Assembly: GCA_037953625.1 (NCBI GenBank)
Contig: CM075649.1
Span: 121,517,290 to 121,581,289 of the forward strand
DNA length: 64,000 nt
Direction: 5' to 3'
From: Crotalaria pallida
Taxonomy: Eukaryota; Streptophyta; Magnoliopsida; Fabales; Fabaceae
A program made the position numbers and the translations under genes. This document shows positions 31,222-42,494 of this stretch, piece after piece. Under the pieces are notes generated by a model. That model ran no database searches. It was given only the letters and a program-made list of their open reading frames with translations, and was not told where the DNA came from. Position 1 is the first letter of the stretch. Each line of letters starts with the position of its first letter.

Positions 31222-32793
31222 TGTTGGAATAATTGATGGTATTGGCTAATGTCACCCAAGAGGGGGGTGAATTGGGTGTTTATAAAAACATTGAAAATCA
31301 ATTGAATCAAACGTTCTTAAAAGATTTAAAGAGTTTTAAACGAGCGGAAGACTTAAAGAACGATTGAAAACGTTTTTAAGCGCAGAATAATAAGAATATT
31401 TATATTTATATTGAAAACGTATTATTCACGATATTGAGAAGATAAAAACAAAGAAAATGCAATACTCGTGCTATATCGATTCAAATAAGATTATTCGCAA
31501 AATATAATTAACAAAATATAAAAGCGAAAAGTAAAGAGATAAGGGATAGAGAAATTTGCACAGGGAATTTTTATCTTGGTTCGACAAACAACGCCTACAT
31601 CCAGTCCTCAAGCGACCCACTTGAGCTTTTCACTAAACCAAGACGCCACGCGTCCCCGAGTACAACCAGAGCGCCCCGCAAGCTACTAGGAATCCCACCG
31701 TTCGCCAGGGAACTCGAACAATGACAACTAGGAACACCTTCCTAGATTTACAGATAGCCTAACTACTAGGAATCCCACCGTTCGTATAGCACTACCCAAT
31801 ACACAAGGGTTTTCTCACCCTTTGAACGCGACACACGTTCAATCCTAAGGATAACACTCCTTGATTACTAAGGTAGTCACACCCCTTACAATAAATTGGA
31901 TTTGCACGAAGAAAGGTATGAAACTAACAATGATGCTCTCTAGATAGAGCTGATACAACAATAAAGTCCTATAACAATGATTAGCACTAAGGTACACTCA
32001 AGGTTTTTGACTTTTAGAAAATTGAAAGATGATGATGATGATGATCAAGTTTTTCTCCAAGAGATGATGTTTCAAAAAGAAAGAATAATTTTTTTAAGGA
32101 TAAGAGAATAGCCTCTTAGAAAATGTAGAAGAAGTTTTAAATTTGAAAAACGTGATCATTTAAAAAAGGAAATAAATCATTCTGAAAATCAAAAGATTTC
32201 AGCACGTTTTTCAAAATATGAATTAAAGTAATCGATTACATTGGTCAAGGTAATCGGTTACTTGCTCTCTGGTTTTTATAAAAAAATGTTGCAGCTCAAA
32301 ATGTAATCGATTATTAGCTTCAAGTAATCCATTACTTACAGTTAGTTGACCAGACCAAGGAAGTAATCCATTACATGAGCCTAAGTAATTCATTACTTAC
32401 TCTCAGGATACAAGTTTTCCAGAATGTAATCGATTATCTCAAGATGAGTAATCGGTTACATTAGCATAAAAACAGTTTTTCGCAAAAATACTGTATCCAG
32501 AGGTTTTCTCAAAGGTTTTCATAAAAACTCTTTCCAGGAGCTAAGTTTGTAAAAAGAGTTCTTCTACCTTTTTCACAAAACAATATATCATCATCATCAT
32601 ATCTTAGTAAAATTACTTGAGTGCCTTAGCCTAAATATTGTTTTACATACCAACTTCTAAAACCTAAGGGTTTTGATACTAAAGGCATACACAACTTCAC
32701 GCATCATCCATGTACCTGTAACATAGTAATATTCATGTTTGTCATCATGTTGTTATCATCAAAATATCATCATGGGGAACATGATTCTCGACA
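31222..32793 (-). repeat. 5' LTR of the Sirevirus-like element
   Basis: A 1572-bp partner of 24516-26098, ending ATGATTCTCGACA. It carries the same array of TAATCGATTAC-type palindromes (about 32226-32462). Confidence 0.93.
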
Positions 32794-33224
32794 AATGTTA
32801 TGTGCTATGTTCTGTTCTGGGGAATCGATAAGGGTAACCGATCGAAAAGGTCAACTGATCGGTAAGGCTACACGATATATTTATTTAATTTAATTTTCGT
32901 AATATGTAAATAATGAATCGGTAGGGCCAATCGATCAGAAGGGGTAACCGATCGGAAGCCTTAACCAATCCTTTGATTTTAGTTTTTATATTTGAAAGTC
33001 ATAGTCGATCGGAAAGCCTTACCGATCGAGTGGTCTTTTCATTTTCCCCTCCTTCCCCTTCTGTTTATTTTAAGTAAATTAGGACATATGATTTTGATAT
33101 GAAAGACTTTTGATATCATTAGTTGAGTACGATGATAGGACTAATTCATTATGTTTGTAGCATAGCTGGTGTATTTAACTTGCTTGTATTCAATTATATA
33201 CTTTTCCATTAATATTAAAGTATA
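32794..33224. repeat. Right flank with CGATCG motif cluster
   Basis: Between 32822 and 33034 the motifs GTAACCGATCGGAA, ACTGATCGG, CGATCGAG and close variants recur about nine times in both orientations. A single related CTGATCGGAAAG lies left of the Sirevirus-like element (24470-24482), so the element split this region. Confidence 0.6.
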
Positions 33225-34048
33225 CTCCCTCCATTTCACAATATTTGGCCTTTTAGACCTAGGCACATAGATTTAAAAAGTGTTAATTATTGTAAGTATT
33301 ATGTATAGTTTGTCTAAAATGCCCCTAGTTAATATTTTTATTTTGTTAATGTATAATTATTTGCCTTTGTAATAAATCTCATCTTTTCAAGAGTTTTTTA
33401 ATTTTCACGTTTTACAATACAAAATGTTGGCTGAATAGTTAATGAGTATTAGTTCTGGGGAACATAACTTAAAGCATCATAGCTTTTCAATATTGGTATC
33501 GCAAGTGTGCAACGCGAAACTAAAGGGAGTACATGAAACTAGTATAACCTTTCAAGTACTACACATTTCATTGAAATGAAATATGGAGCAACTCTTAGTA
33601 TGCTTATAATTTTACTTTTCCCACCAAATTTTTTGCTTTGCCACCAAATTTTTTACTTTTGCTTTGCTTTTAAATTTTTTTATAAATATTGAAATACCCA
33701 ATAATACAGTATTAAGAACAATACTCCTTTCTAAGGGTGTGTTTCAAGAATTAGTGGCTATTGCCAATCTTAAAAAGACCAAGTGGAGTAGTAGAGATAC
33801 TTTTCGTTTATCCATGCATTGAAAGTTGTAATGCATTTAATTCTTATCAGAAAATGTGTTTATAAGTGTATGGAAATTAATGGATGAAAGAAATGATAAG
33901 AGTAGAATTAATGAGGAGTAATAGAAATGATTGAATGAAAGGTTAAAATTGGAAAAAAAAATATGTTTGTGTATTGAAAATGTAAAAGACCAAACATTGT
34001 GAAACAATAAAAAAGGCTAAAAGGCCAAATATTGCGAAATGAAGGGAG
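33225..34048. mobile_element. Stowaway-like element, 824 bp
   Basis: Termini CTCCCTCCATTTCACAATAT and ATATTGCGAAATGAAGGGAG are flanked by TA on both sides (33223-33224; 34049-34050). Inner blocks TTTGGCCTTTT and AAAAGGCC are mirrored. Its length is large for a Stowaway MITE, so it may contain a nested piece or derive from a mariner-type element. No transposase was recognised. Confidence 0.75.
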
Positions 34049-34081
34049 TATTATTATAAATCTGTAAACATCCCACATGTA

Positions 34082-35082
34082 TGGCTACACTTGGCAGAGG
34101 GCGAGGATGAGAACAAGGTCGAGGTGATGTCCCAAACTTAGACGAGCCTCATGTTGAGGATGCTATTGTTGGTGGTGGATGTCGTGTACGAGGCGCGCCT
34201 AACCAAAAGCGTCATGCAGCGGATCTTCATAATGATACTTCTTCTAGTAGTGTTTAGGTAAGGGAGCAGTCTCGAACTAATGCAGTTGTTGCTTCATTTG
34301 GTAGCGGTCCTGAGTCATTGGATTTGTTGGTCACAAACAAAACACATGTTGCAACTGCTATATGGATGGAAAGGTATGTATGCTTATTATTTTCATCATC
34401 AATTTTATAATGAGTAATATGTCAAATTAGTCCCTGACTTTGTGGGCACTGGTCAAATTAGTCCCTGAGATAGCAACACGTCAGTCATATTAGTCGTTGA
34501 CGTTAAAGGTCCATAAAATTAGGGACTAATATGACCGGTTTTGACAATCTCGGAGACTAATTTGACCGATATTCAACATTCTTCGTTTATATTTTTTTGG
34601 CCAAAACGACGTAGTTTTGGCCATATCGTTAGTCCACGTTAAGGACCACTGACAGTCATTAATGTTAGGGACTAATGTGAATGACATGTTCTTATCTCGG
34701 GGACCAATTTGAAATTTCAAAAATCTCAGGGACTAAATTAATCGGTGCCTACAAAGTCAAGAACGAATCTGACATATTACTCATTTTTTAATTGAAGCAT
34801 CGTATATAATTTTATTAATTATTACATCTCTATTTATGCAGGAACGTCAAGTCATAAAGTGTCAACCATGTGTGGCCTTTGCCACTTGATAATATAAGTG
34901 AGTGGTCACCCTGAGGGTGAGAGATTGTTCAAAGGTCAAGTTTAGCATCATTGATCGGGTGCACATATGCAAATATTAACAAATTTTTTATTGATGCTTT
35001 TTGTAATTTACCAAAATTCCAAAACATGTTGGTCGGAAAAACTTATTGGCACACTTTTTTTCACCTCTTTATTAAACCATGA
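34082..35082 (+). pseudogene. Plant mobile domain (PMD/MAIN-like) protein, decayed
   Basis: Exon 1 (34082-34373) starts MATLGRGRG and has two in-frame stops. It ends with ESLDLLVTNKTHVATAIW, like the start of plant mobile-domain proteins. A GT-AG intron (34374-34841) contains a TIR element. Exon 2 (34842-35082) has three early stops, then LIGCTYANINKFFIDAFCN, resembling the conserved 'IN..LI.AFCERW' region of PMD proteins, and ends at a TGA. PMD proteins are linked to silencing and to transposons. It is convergent with the transposase-OTU gene and may be the second gene of the same element (inference). Confidence 0.5.
34411..34783. mobile_element. TIR element in the PMD pseudogene intron
   Basis: Termini TGAGTAATATGTCA and TGACATATTACTCA start imperfect inverted repeats (AATTAGTCCCTGACTTTGT mirrored by ACAAAGTCAAGAACGAATCT) across 373 bp. 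It is the same general 'GGGACTAA' type as the Pack-MULE TIRs. The TSD is not clear. Confidence 0.7.
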
Positions 35083-35344
35083 CACAATAACAACATAAAT
35101 TCAATCCCAAAATACCACAAATTCAAAAATGATAAATTCATAAATGGAGTAACATAAATATTAAAGAGAAATCCATAAATTCAATTTCATAACTATACAT
35201 CCAAAAATGTCAATACCATACGTTCAATTACATTCCAAAAATGGCAACACAAAACACTCAAATTTCTTCTCCGTCATCCTTCGAAAGATCAATAATCCTA
35301 CCATTTGTAAATTTTTTTGGTAAAAGACGTGTGAAACTCTTCAA

Positions 35345-35691
35345 CTAGTCACTTAGCCTAGCCTCCCAAGCAGCTGCATCTCCACAAAAAAATGTATCTG
35401 GATAAACAGGTGGTAATGGTGCTCCAGGTTTTAAATTTACCTATACATATACAAATATGGAACAAATAACGTATCATGTGATTATATTATTTATGAAATA
35501 CGCGAAATAAATTTATGAATTATAATGTTATACTTGCACACAATGATCTTTTGCTACATTTCGACCAATGCCCCATATACGAATATTCCCCGGTGGTCCT
35601 GTGTTATAAGGGGAAAACGTCAAACATTCACCCATGGTTTGACTGGGTATTGACACAAGAATCACATTATATCGTGAAACAATTATGTTGC
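35345..35691 (-). pseudogene. OTU domain, C-terminal part (3' of Athila insertion)
   Basis: In the frame continuing from the other side of the insertion: IIVSRYNVILVSIPSQ, a TFSPYNTGPPG loop, the putative catalytic His in KDHCVQ, the intron 35441-35533, then VNLKPGAPLPPVYPDTFF and a stop. The match of reading frame and domain order across 6.8 kb confirms that the two pieces were one gene. Confidence 0.78.
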
Positions 35692-36034
35692 TGACGAAAG
35701 GTTTGTCGAGGCCCTCATCAAAAACAAAAGTGAATTTGATTTAAACTTGTAGCACAGTAATACCCCAAAGTCGTCTCTCGTGGATCAAAGTAGATTTCTT
35801 GATTATATTAGGAGTTTTTAATATTTTGGGGGAGGTTGGTTTTTGATAGAACCTTAGAACAAAAGTAATATAATTAAAAATGTAGATGATTAAAGTTTCA
35901 ACTTGTGGATTCGATTCTTGGATTTATCATCGGTTCAATAATTAAACTCAAACAATAACAGAATTCTTGCACGTAAGTTTGATTAGTCAAGCGCCAATTA
36001 AACTTAAGTCGATTCCTCTAATGTTTATGCAAAA
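35692..36034 (-). repeat. Truncated 3' LTR of the Athila-like element
   Basis: It matches 41027 to about 41370 with few differences, then leaves the LTR abruptly and enters protease sequence. The 5' two thirds of the LTR were removed together with most of pol by one deletion. Confidence 0.85.
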
Positions 36035-36456
36035 ATGATAATTACTACTTCTATTTGCAAGTTGAATGACTACACCAGTTGAAATTAAAGGACCAAGCCC
36101 TAAAGACTTAAAAATAGACATAGGCATGACATTGATAGATGCACCTAAATCTAGCATGGCATTTTCAAATATGCAATTACCTATAGTACAAGGGATAGTG
36201 AACGTACCTGGGTCCTTGCACTTTTGAGGCATTGGTTGAATGATAGTTGAAACGTTCTCTCCTAGGCTTATCTTTTCATTCCCATTCAGCCTTCTTTTAT
36301 TAGTAAAGCTCTTTGTGGAAAGGGAGGTGGAATTCCTTGTCCTTGTCAGTTTCAATTTTTCTAGTTTGTAAAGCTCTTTGTGGAAAGGGAAGTGGAATGT
36401 TTGGCTCATCTTTCTTTGTATGAATTGACTGTTTCTCATTGGTTTCAGGCTTTTCG
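36035..36456 (-). pseudogene. Athila-like aspartic protease region
   Basis: On the minus strand the frame shows CKDPGTFTIPCTIGN, the protease signature DLGASINVMP (active-site Asp present, Athila-type DLGAS instead of D-S/T-G), and SLGLGPL. It breaks off into the LTR remnant. Upstream it is continuous, across the solo LTR, with 39487 onward: the codons PSIEAEKPETNEK read through once the duplicated TTTCG is counted once. Confidence 0.85.
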
Positions 36457-39400
36457 TGTAACATCCCGAATTTTAATTTCAAGAATAATTAGAATAATAA
36501 TAATATCAGGAAATGATAATTATGCTAAAGAGGATTTAAGGTGATGGATTAGGATCCCCTTTTAGTGCCATAAAGGAGTTAGGAAGCAATGTCATCGGAT
36601 AGGAGATTGAAAGATGAACAAAAGAGTGTTAGAAATGGTGTTTTTGGTGTTGAAAACACCCTATATTAGAAAATTAGAAATAAAATATTTACAACTCCAA
36701 ACACTAATTCCACTGTTGGATGTGAAGATTAGTATGTAGGGAAGCTTGCTTTCAAATTTGAGAAAGATCTGACAGGTAACGAAGGAGATATGGCACTTTG
36801 AAGTGCAAAGGAATAAAAGAAAATAAAAAGAAGTCAGACACTAACCCGGTTACCCATTCCGCTAACCGGTTAGTACGCGACAAACAAGAAAAAAAAGAAG
36901 GAACTTAGGGGCCACGAATTGAACCTTAAGTGGCAAGCTTCTTGGGCAAGCTTGGCCAACACAAACACATATTCCTTCCCCATTTCCTCCATAGCCAACA
37001 CCTCTCTCTTTCCCTTGGTTTCTCACTCACTCTAAAGCACCATCACCATATCCCTCCCCAAGCTCTCTCTAGCTCATCACCCATGGATTCTCACTCCTTC
37101 TCATGCCAAAAGCTCTCCAAGGGCAAATCCACCAACAAAACCCCATCACTCTCTTGTGTTGAGAATACTGCCAAGATCTATCATCAAGAACCAAAACCCA
37201 TGACTCCTCCATGCCATAAACCCTCTTCCTACCATAAGGAACCAAAGGAAAGCCTTATAGCCCTCCATTGAATCCATGACTTGATGATGGCCATGGAGGA
37301 CCCAACAACAAATAGAGAAAAAAAAGGATGTGAAGAAGGAGGCTTGGAATTCTAAGGAGCACAAGGAAAGAGGAAAGTTTAGAGGTTTTTGGAGGTTCTA
37401 CTCTCTCCTCCAGGTAAGGAGGTGATAATACCTTTACTTAGAGGGTGGATTCTAAATAGAGTATAGGGATAACTAAGAGTAGATGGATAAGGATAATAAT
37501 GAACCTTAGGGTATTGTATTTGGTTAGAAACTAAGTATCTCGTGTTTGGGTGATAGAACCCACTGTTGTGATGAATGAATATGTTTATGATACTATGTGT
37601 GTGTGAATATATTTTATTGATTTTTATGAAATAATTAGTAATATGAAATGTAAGTTAATCATTAGATATGCTAGGTTTGTAATAAAACTAATTAAAAGCT
37701 TGAGAGGAAAACTTGGTAGAGTAATAGAATAATTGGGACTGTCTAGGCTAAGGGAATAGCTAAGTAGCCAATTGGAAACACCTAGGAAAACGTGTCAAAA
37801 GAATAAGTGAAAGTAGAGGGATCAACTGGGATAGATGAGTAGTTAAGGACTTGACTAAATAGAATAGGATTGAACCTTAGGGTAATTGGAAACAGACACT
37901 AGATGGATAATATAGAATTAAGAAGTTAAGTGATAATCTTGTCAGTTGTGGTTGATGAATGAATAGTTATGGACTAAGGAATTAATTTAGGTTAGAAGAG
38001 TTAAAGTGACTTAAGCATAATGAAAGTTAATAAAGATGAGATTAATTGAGGATTAGCTAAAAGGTTTTAAGCATAAATGAATTAACTAAGGTAGATTGGA
38101 TGGAATTAAGGTTGATGGAGGTTAGTGGAAAGAGAATAAGCATGAAATGGGTTCTAATCTATAAAAAGGAGGATGTAAGAGAACTTAGGAAACGATAATA
38201 AAGAAATGGATGATGAATTAATTAGATAGTAAGTTAGGAAACAATAAGAGTAACAAGGTAGATAATTAATAATGGAAATGAAAGAGAAGTAAGGATAGTT
38301 AATAAGGAAAAGGAAAGAGAGATAAGAACTAAATGCGATAATAGAATAAGTAAGTAATGAAATAAAAATAGGATAATTTATGAAAATGGGAATGATAAAA
38401 CATAAGGGAATATAGTAAGGACGATAGAGTTAGAATGCACCAGGTATCCCTGAAAAGGGAAGACGTGCAGAGTAAGTAAAATTCGTCGAACCAGGTATCC
38501 CTTAAAAGTGAAGACGTACACCGCAAATAGGATTAATGTATCAGGTATCCCTTAGAAAGGGAAGACGTACATAGCGAATAGAACTGTACCAGATATTCCT
38601 TAATATGGAAGACGTTAATAGCATATAGGAAATGTACCAGGTATCCCTTAACAGGGAAGACGTACATGGCGAATAGGAATGTAGTAGGTATCCCTTAGCA
38701 GGGAAGACGTACATGGCAAATAGGATTAATGTACTAGGTATCCCTTAACAGGGAAGACATACATGGCGAATAGGAAATGTACCAGCTATCCCTTACATAG
38801 GGAAGACGTACATAGCAAACAGGAATGTACCAGGTATCCCTTACAAAGGGAAGAGGTAAATAGCAAATAGGGTTGTACAGGGTATCCCTTAAAAAGGGAA
38901 GACATAAAATGTAAACAATATTAGAAAAGATAAGGGTTAATGGCATCAATTAGAAATGAATAATGAAATCGAGAAAATAGAAGCAATAGAATGTATGTTA
39001 ATTGATTGTGCATGTCATTTTACTTAATGTGTGTGCTTGGTTTATCTTTATGCTTTTTTTTAGAAACTATTTCCTAAGTTCTGTGTAATGCTACCCTTCT
39101 TGCTGTTTTAATACGAGTACATGGAAGGAGCTTACACTATCGCAGGCCGAGCAGGAATACCCTCCACCCGTGGAGTGTAAATTAGATATGAGAGGAGTAT
39201 AGTAGATTAGGTTTAAGTCAGATATTTTGGTTTCAAAATGATTCACTAATTGTACACCCTGAAACGTGTATTATTTTGTGAAACAGGGCATTAGTGATAG
39301 GCTGGCTATAACTTATATATAAGTTTATGTTTTAAAGTATTCTGGACTGGACAGGTATTAAAGAAGAAATTTTTGGAAAGTCTGAAAAACAGAGGAAACT

Positions 39401-39481
39401 CTGTCAAATTTTAAATGAATTTTTCTAGTAATGTAATAAATCTTAATTTAATTTAAGGGTATTATTGGTGAGGATGTCACA
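36457..39481 (+). mobile_element. 3.0-kb solo LTR (TGTAACATCCC family)
   Basis: It starts TGTAACATCCC and ends GGATGTCACA, imperfect inverted termini, between exact 5-bp duplications TTTCG (36452-36456; 39482-39486). It has no primer site, gag or pol, so it is a solo LTR left by LTR-LTR recombination. The first 150 bp align with the LTR that starts at 61543. A CT-rich leader-like region lies at about 36930-37100 and a tandem array at 38437-38910. At 3025 bp it is exceptionally long for an LTR. Confidence 0.9.
38437..38910. repeat. Minisatellite, about 48-bp unit x 10, in the solo LTR
   Basis: Ten degenerate copies of a unit with CCAGGTATCCCTTAACAGGG followed by AAGACGTACATGGCGAATAG. Each unit contains a small inverted repeat (TCCCTTA...AGGGA) able to form a hairpin. 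It starts at about 38437 and degenerates after 38900. Confidence 0.93.
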
Positions 39482-39486
39482 TTTCG

Positions 39487-40918
39487 GCTTCAATGGAAGG
39501 CTTCACAACTGTTTCAGCTTCTACAATCTTCTCGGATCTTAGTGTGATGGCACTAACATTTCCCGTGGGATTGGGAATTGTTTAGGAAGGCAACTTGTTT
39601 GATCCTTTTGTTTGCAGTTGGCTTATTAAGGATGTCATTTTTCCTACTTGGTTTTCCAAGTTCTGAATGCTCGCATCAGTTTTTTGTTGTAATTGCAAGT
39701 TTTGCATAGCCATTTGCTTCACAAGGTCCTCCAAGGAAGATCGATCTCCACTTTATTGTTGTGTATTTTGTTGCAAAATTTTCCTTGGAGCTTGTTAGAA
39801 TGGTTGCCTATTTGGGAAAGGTTGTTGTTGTTATGTGGTGTTATTGTTATTGCTCCATCTAAAACCAGGATGGTCGTTGTATCGAGGATTGAAAGTGTTT
39901 CTGACTTGGCCATTTCTTGGTTGTTTTGATGAGCTAGGAAAGTTGTTTGCTAAAGCTACTTCTTCATAATTGCCTTCTTGTAGTTGAGGGCATGCATCAG
40001 TTGGATGAGAAGAGCAAGCATATATACCACATAGTCTAGCTGGTGCTTGTTTCGCCATGGTCATTCCTCTTACCAAAGAGGTCAATTCATCTAGTCTATT
40101 TTCCAATCTTTGGTGCTCGGTACTAGATATTTGTACCTCATTCACTGACCTTGTAGATGATGTGGTTCCTCTTGTTGTTCTAAATTGTTGCATGTTGGCT
40201 GTCATGTTTGCAATTAGATCTTTTGCAGCATTAGTGGTTTTATCCATTAAAACACCACCACTAGCAGCATCGATCATGCTCCTCGCCATTGGTAGGAGAC
40301 CTTCATAAAAGTATTGAATTAGAAGTTGCTAATTGATTTGGTGTTGCGGACAACTTGCACACAACCTCTTGAATCTCTCCTAATAGTTATGTAGTGTTTC
40401 ATCATTCATTTGCCTAATGCCACATATGTTCTTCCTTATGGTTGCGGTTCTAGAAGCAAGAAAGTATTTTTCTAGAACAACCTCTTGATTTCATTCCATG
40501 TGATTGGCTTGGGAGGGAGATAGTATAGCCACTCCTTGGTTGCATCGGCTAGTGAAAACTGGAATGCCTTTAGCTTTATGCTTTCTACATTGCACTTGAG
40601 AGACTTCATGGTCAAACATACCACATGAAACTCTTTCAAGTGTTTGTCTGGATCTTCACCTACAAGTCCATGGAACTTCGACAACATATGAACTAAACTT
40701 GATTTTAATTCACAATCATCCTCATCAATAAAAAATTGAATGCATGAAGGTTGATTTGAAACATCAGGTGCAGCCAATTCTTTTAGTGTTTTATTATCAA
40801 CCATTTTATTAGATTGGTTAGAGAAATTTCTTTTCAAAAGTATTCTTTTATTTATCCTTAAAGTTCTTTCAATTTCAGGATCAAAATCAAGTAAAGGACT
40901 AGAATCAGATCTTGTCAT
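39487..40918 (-). pseudogene. Athila-like gag (broken)
   Basis: 40472-40918 begins MTRSDSSPLLDFDPEIERTL and has the Athila gag hallmarks LKELAAPD, FHGLVGEDPDKHLKEFH and AFQFSLADATKEWLY. 39831-40289 continues with a region ending in CGIYACSSHPTDACPQ, a Cys/His-poor remnant of the nucleic-acid-binding part, and a Gln/Asn-rich tail. At least two frame changes separate them. Confidence 0.85.
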
Positions 40919-41010
40919 GCACTAGATAGTAACACACCATATATATGCATTCACAAAAGAGAAAAAAAAAAAAAAACACCTAATATATATATAAAACACC
41001 TTCGATCCTT

Positions 41011-41024
41011 GGCAACGGCTCCAA
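41011..41024 (-). other. Primer-binding region of the Athila-like element
   Basis: On the minus strand TTGGAGCCGTTGCC follows the LTR within two bases. It is similar to the TGGCGCCGTTGCC sequence found after Athila 5' LTRs. Confidence 0.65.
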
Positions 41025-41026
41025 TT

Positions 41027-42494
41027 TCACAAAAGGTTTGTCAAGGCCCTCGTCAAAAACAAAAGTGAATTTGATTTAAACTTGTAGCACAGTAATACCC
41101 CAAAGTCATTTCTCATGGATCAAATGAGATTTCTTGATTATATTAGGAGTTTTTAATATTTTGGGGGAGGTTGGTTTTTGATAGAACCTTTAAGCAAAAG
41201 TAATATAATTAAAAATGTAGACGATTAAAGCTTCAACTTGTGGATTCGGTTCTTGGATTTATCATCGGTTCAAATAATTAAACTCAAACAATAACAGAAT
41301 TCTTGCACGTAAGTTCGATTAGTCAAGCGCCAATTAGACTTAAGTCGATTCCTCTAATGTTTAAGCAAACATAGTTCGAACCAATTAGGTTTTGATCAAG
41401 CGCCTAAATTTAATCCCTAAATGATCCGTAAACACAAGAATGAAGCAAGTCAAACATTGGAACAATAAATGAATTAACTCTTGCTTGTCCTGAACTTAAT
41501 TAATCAAGCGGCAATTAGACTTAGGAGATTCATCATATGTTTAAGCAAATATGATTCGAGTTAACAAGGTTAGAATTACACATTCATATTTAATCTCTAG
41601 TTAAACTCTAAGTCCTTGAATCAACAAGCAATTAATGAGTTAATAAATTAAAGCCATAAATGATCCCTTATCTTTCTCAAGATTAATGCAAACAAGCGTC
41701 CCAAAAATCTTAATGTAGAATTCTTAACCTTCTTAAGATCTATAAAAGTAAGCATCACATAAATCTTAGTCTAGCAAGACATTAAGAACAACTTATATAA
41801 TGAATTTAAGTGATCAGTTCAAACTCAATTATACAAATATAAACAAGATGGAAAGATAAAAGGGAAATTCAATTAAGAAGAGTTTAGGAGGCTTAGTATT
41901 CCATTAAAACATAAACCTCAAAATCCATTAGAACTTAGAACCACAAGTTGAATAGGAGACTTAGCCTTACATGAATTGAAATTCCATTACAAAAGAAATT
42001 AAAAAAAAGAAGGGAGGAAAGAAGCAACATTCAAGAGTAACTTTCTTGGATATGATTTTGGGAATGAATTACAAGCTTGATCAAGAGCCAATTTATAGGA
42101 AAAATTCCATTGATTGTTGAAAAATTTAGTGAGAAATTAGGTAAGCTTGTTTTAGGTTTTGGAAGGTTTGATGATGTCAATTGACTATTGATTTTGACCA
42201 TTTAGATGGCCAAATTTGTGGAAAGATATTTCTGTAAAAGATGTTGCGCTTTCGATTAGCTTTCTAATGACACAAAGATTTCCTCATTTGGATATGTTTT
42301 CAGAGAGTTATGGCTTGAATACCGAGAGGTGTAAAAAATGCATAAACTCTAAAATTAAGAATATTTATTCACAAATATACAATTAGGTCCAAAAGCAAAT
42401 ATATCATTCTAAACTCTATAGTTAAGAATAAAATGAATGTGAAAAATCTATGAATTAAGTAAAATATCTTTGCCATCCATAATTTGGATGATCA
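41027..42494 (-). repeat. 5' LTR of the Athila-like element
   Basis: A 1468-bp LTR beginning TGATCATCC on the minus strand and ending ...CTTTTGTGA (terminal CA mutated in this copy; CGTCA in the 3' copy). It is AT-rich with short repeated blocks such as GACTTAAGTCGATTCC / GACTTAGGAGATTCATC. Confidence 0.85.

Larger units (their letters stand above)
24516..32793 (-). mobile_element. Sirevirus-like Copia element with gag and env-like region, no pol
   Basis: This is an 8.3-kb element with LTRs at 24516-26098 (1583 bp) and 31222-32793 (1572 bp), about 2-3% diverged by eye. Flanks are ACTGT and AATGT, a 5-bp target duplication with one change. On the minus strand the order is 5' LTR, primer site, gag with zinc knuckle, long non-coding region, envelope-like frames, polypurine tract, 3' LTR. 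Protease, integrase, reverse transcriptase and RNase H are not found, so it would depend on a relative for mobilisation. An envelope-like ORF after pol is a known feature of Sireviruses such as SIRE1 of soybean. Confidence 0.88.
35692..42494 (-). mobile_element. Athila-like Gypsy element inserted in the OTU exon
   Basis: A 6.8-kb minus-strand element bounded by the 5-bp duplication GTTGC (35687-35691; 42495-42499). It has a full 5' LTR (41027-42494), primer region, gag, zinc-knuckle region and protease. It then jumps straight into a truncated 3' LTR (35692 to about 36034); reverse transcriptase, RNase H and integrase are deleted. A 3-kb solo LTR (36457-39481) sits between gag and protease. 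Without that insert the element would be about 3.8 kb. Confidence 0.9.

Noticed and set aside
36930..37364. Frames of 113 (+) and 72 (-) codons in the solo LTR
   Set aside because: They lie in CT-rich LTR leader sequence, with no domain and inside a solo LTR with exact TSD.
38437..38910. CRISPR-like array
   Set aside because: Units are contiguous degenerate tandem repeats without unique spacers, in a plant retroelement LTR.
38329..38949. Repetitive minus-strand frames (SLLRDTW-type repeats)
   Set aside because: Translation of the 48-bp minisatellite.
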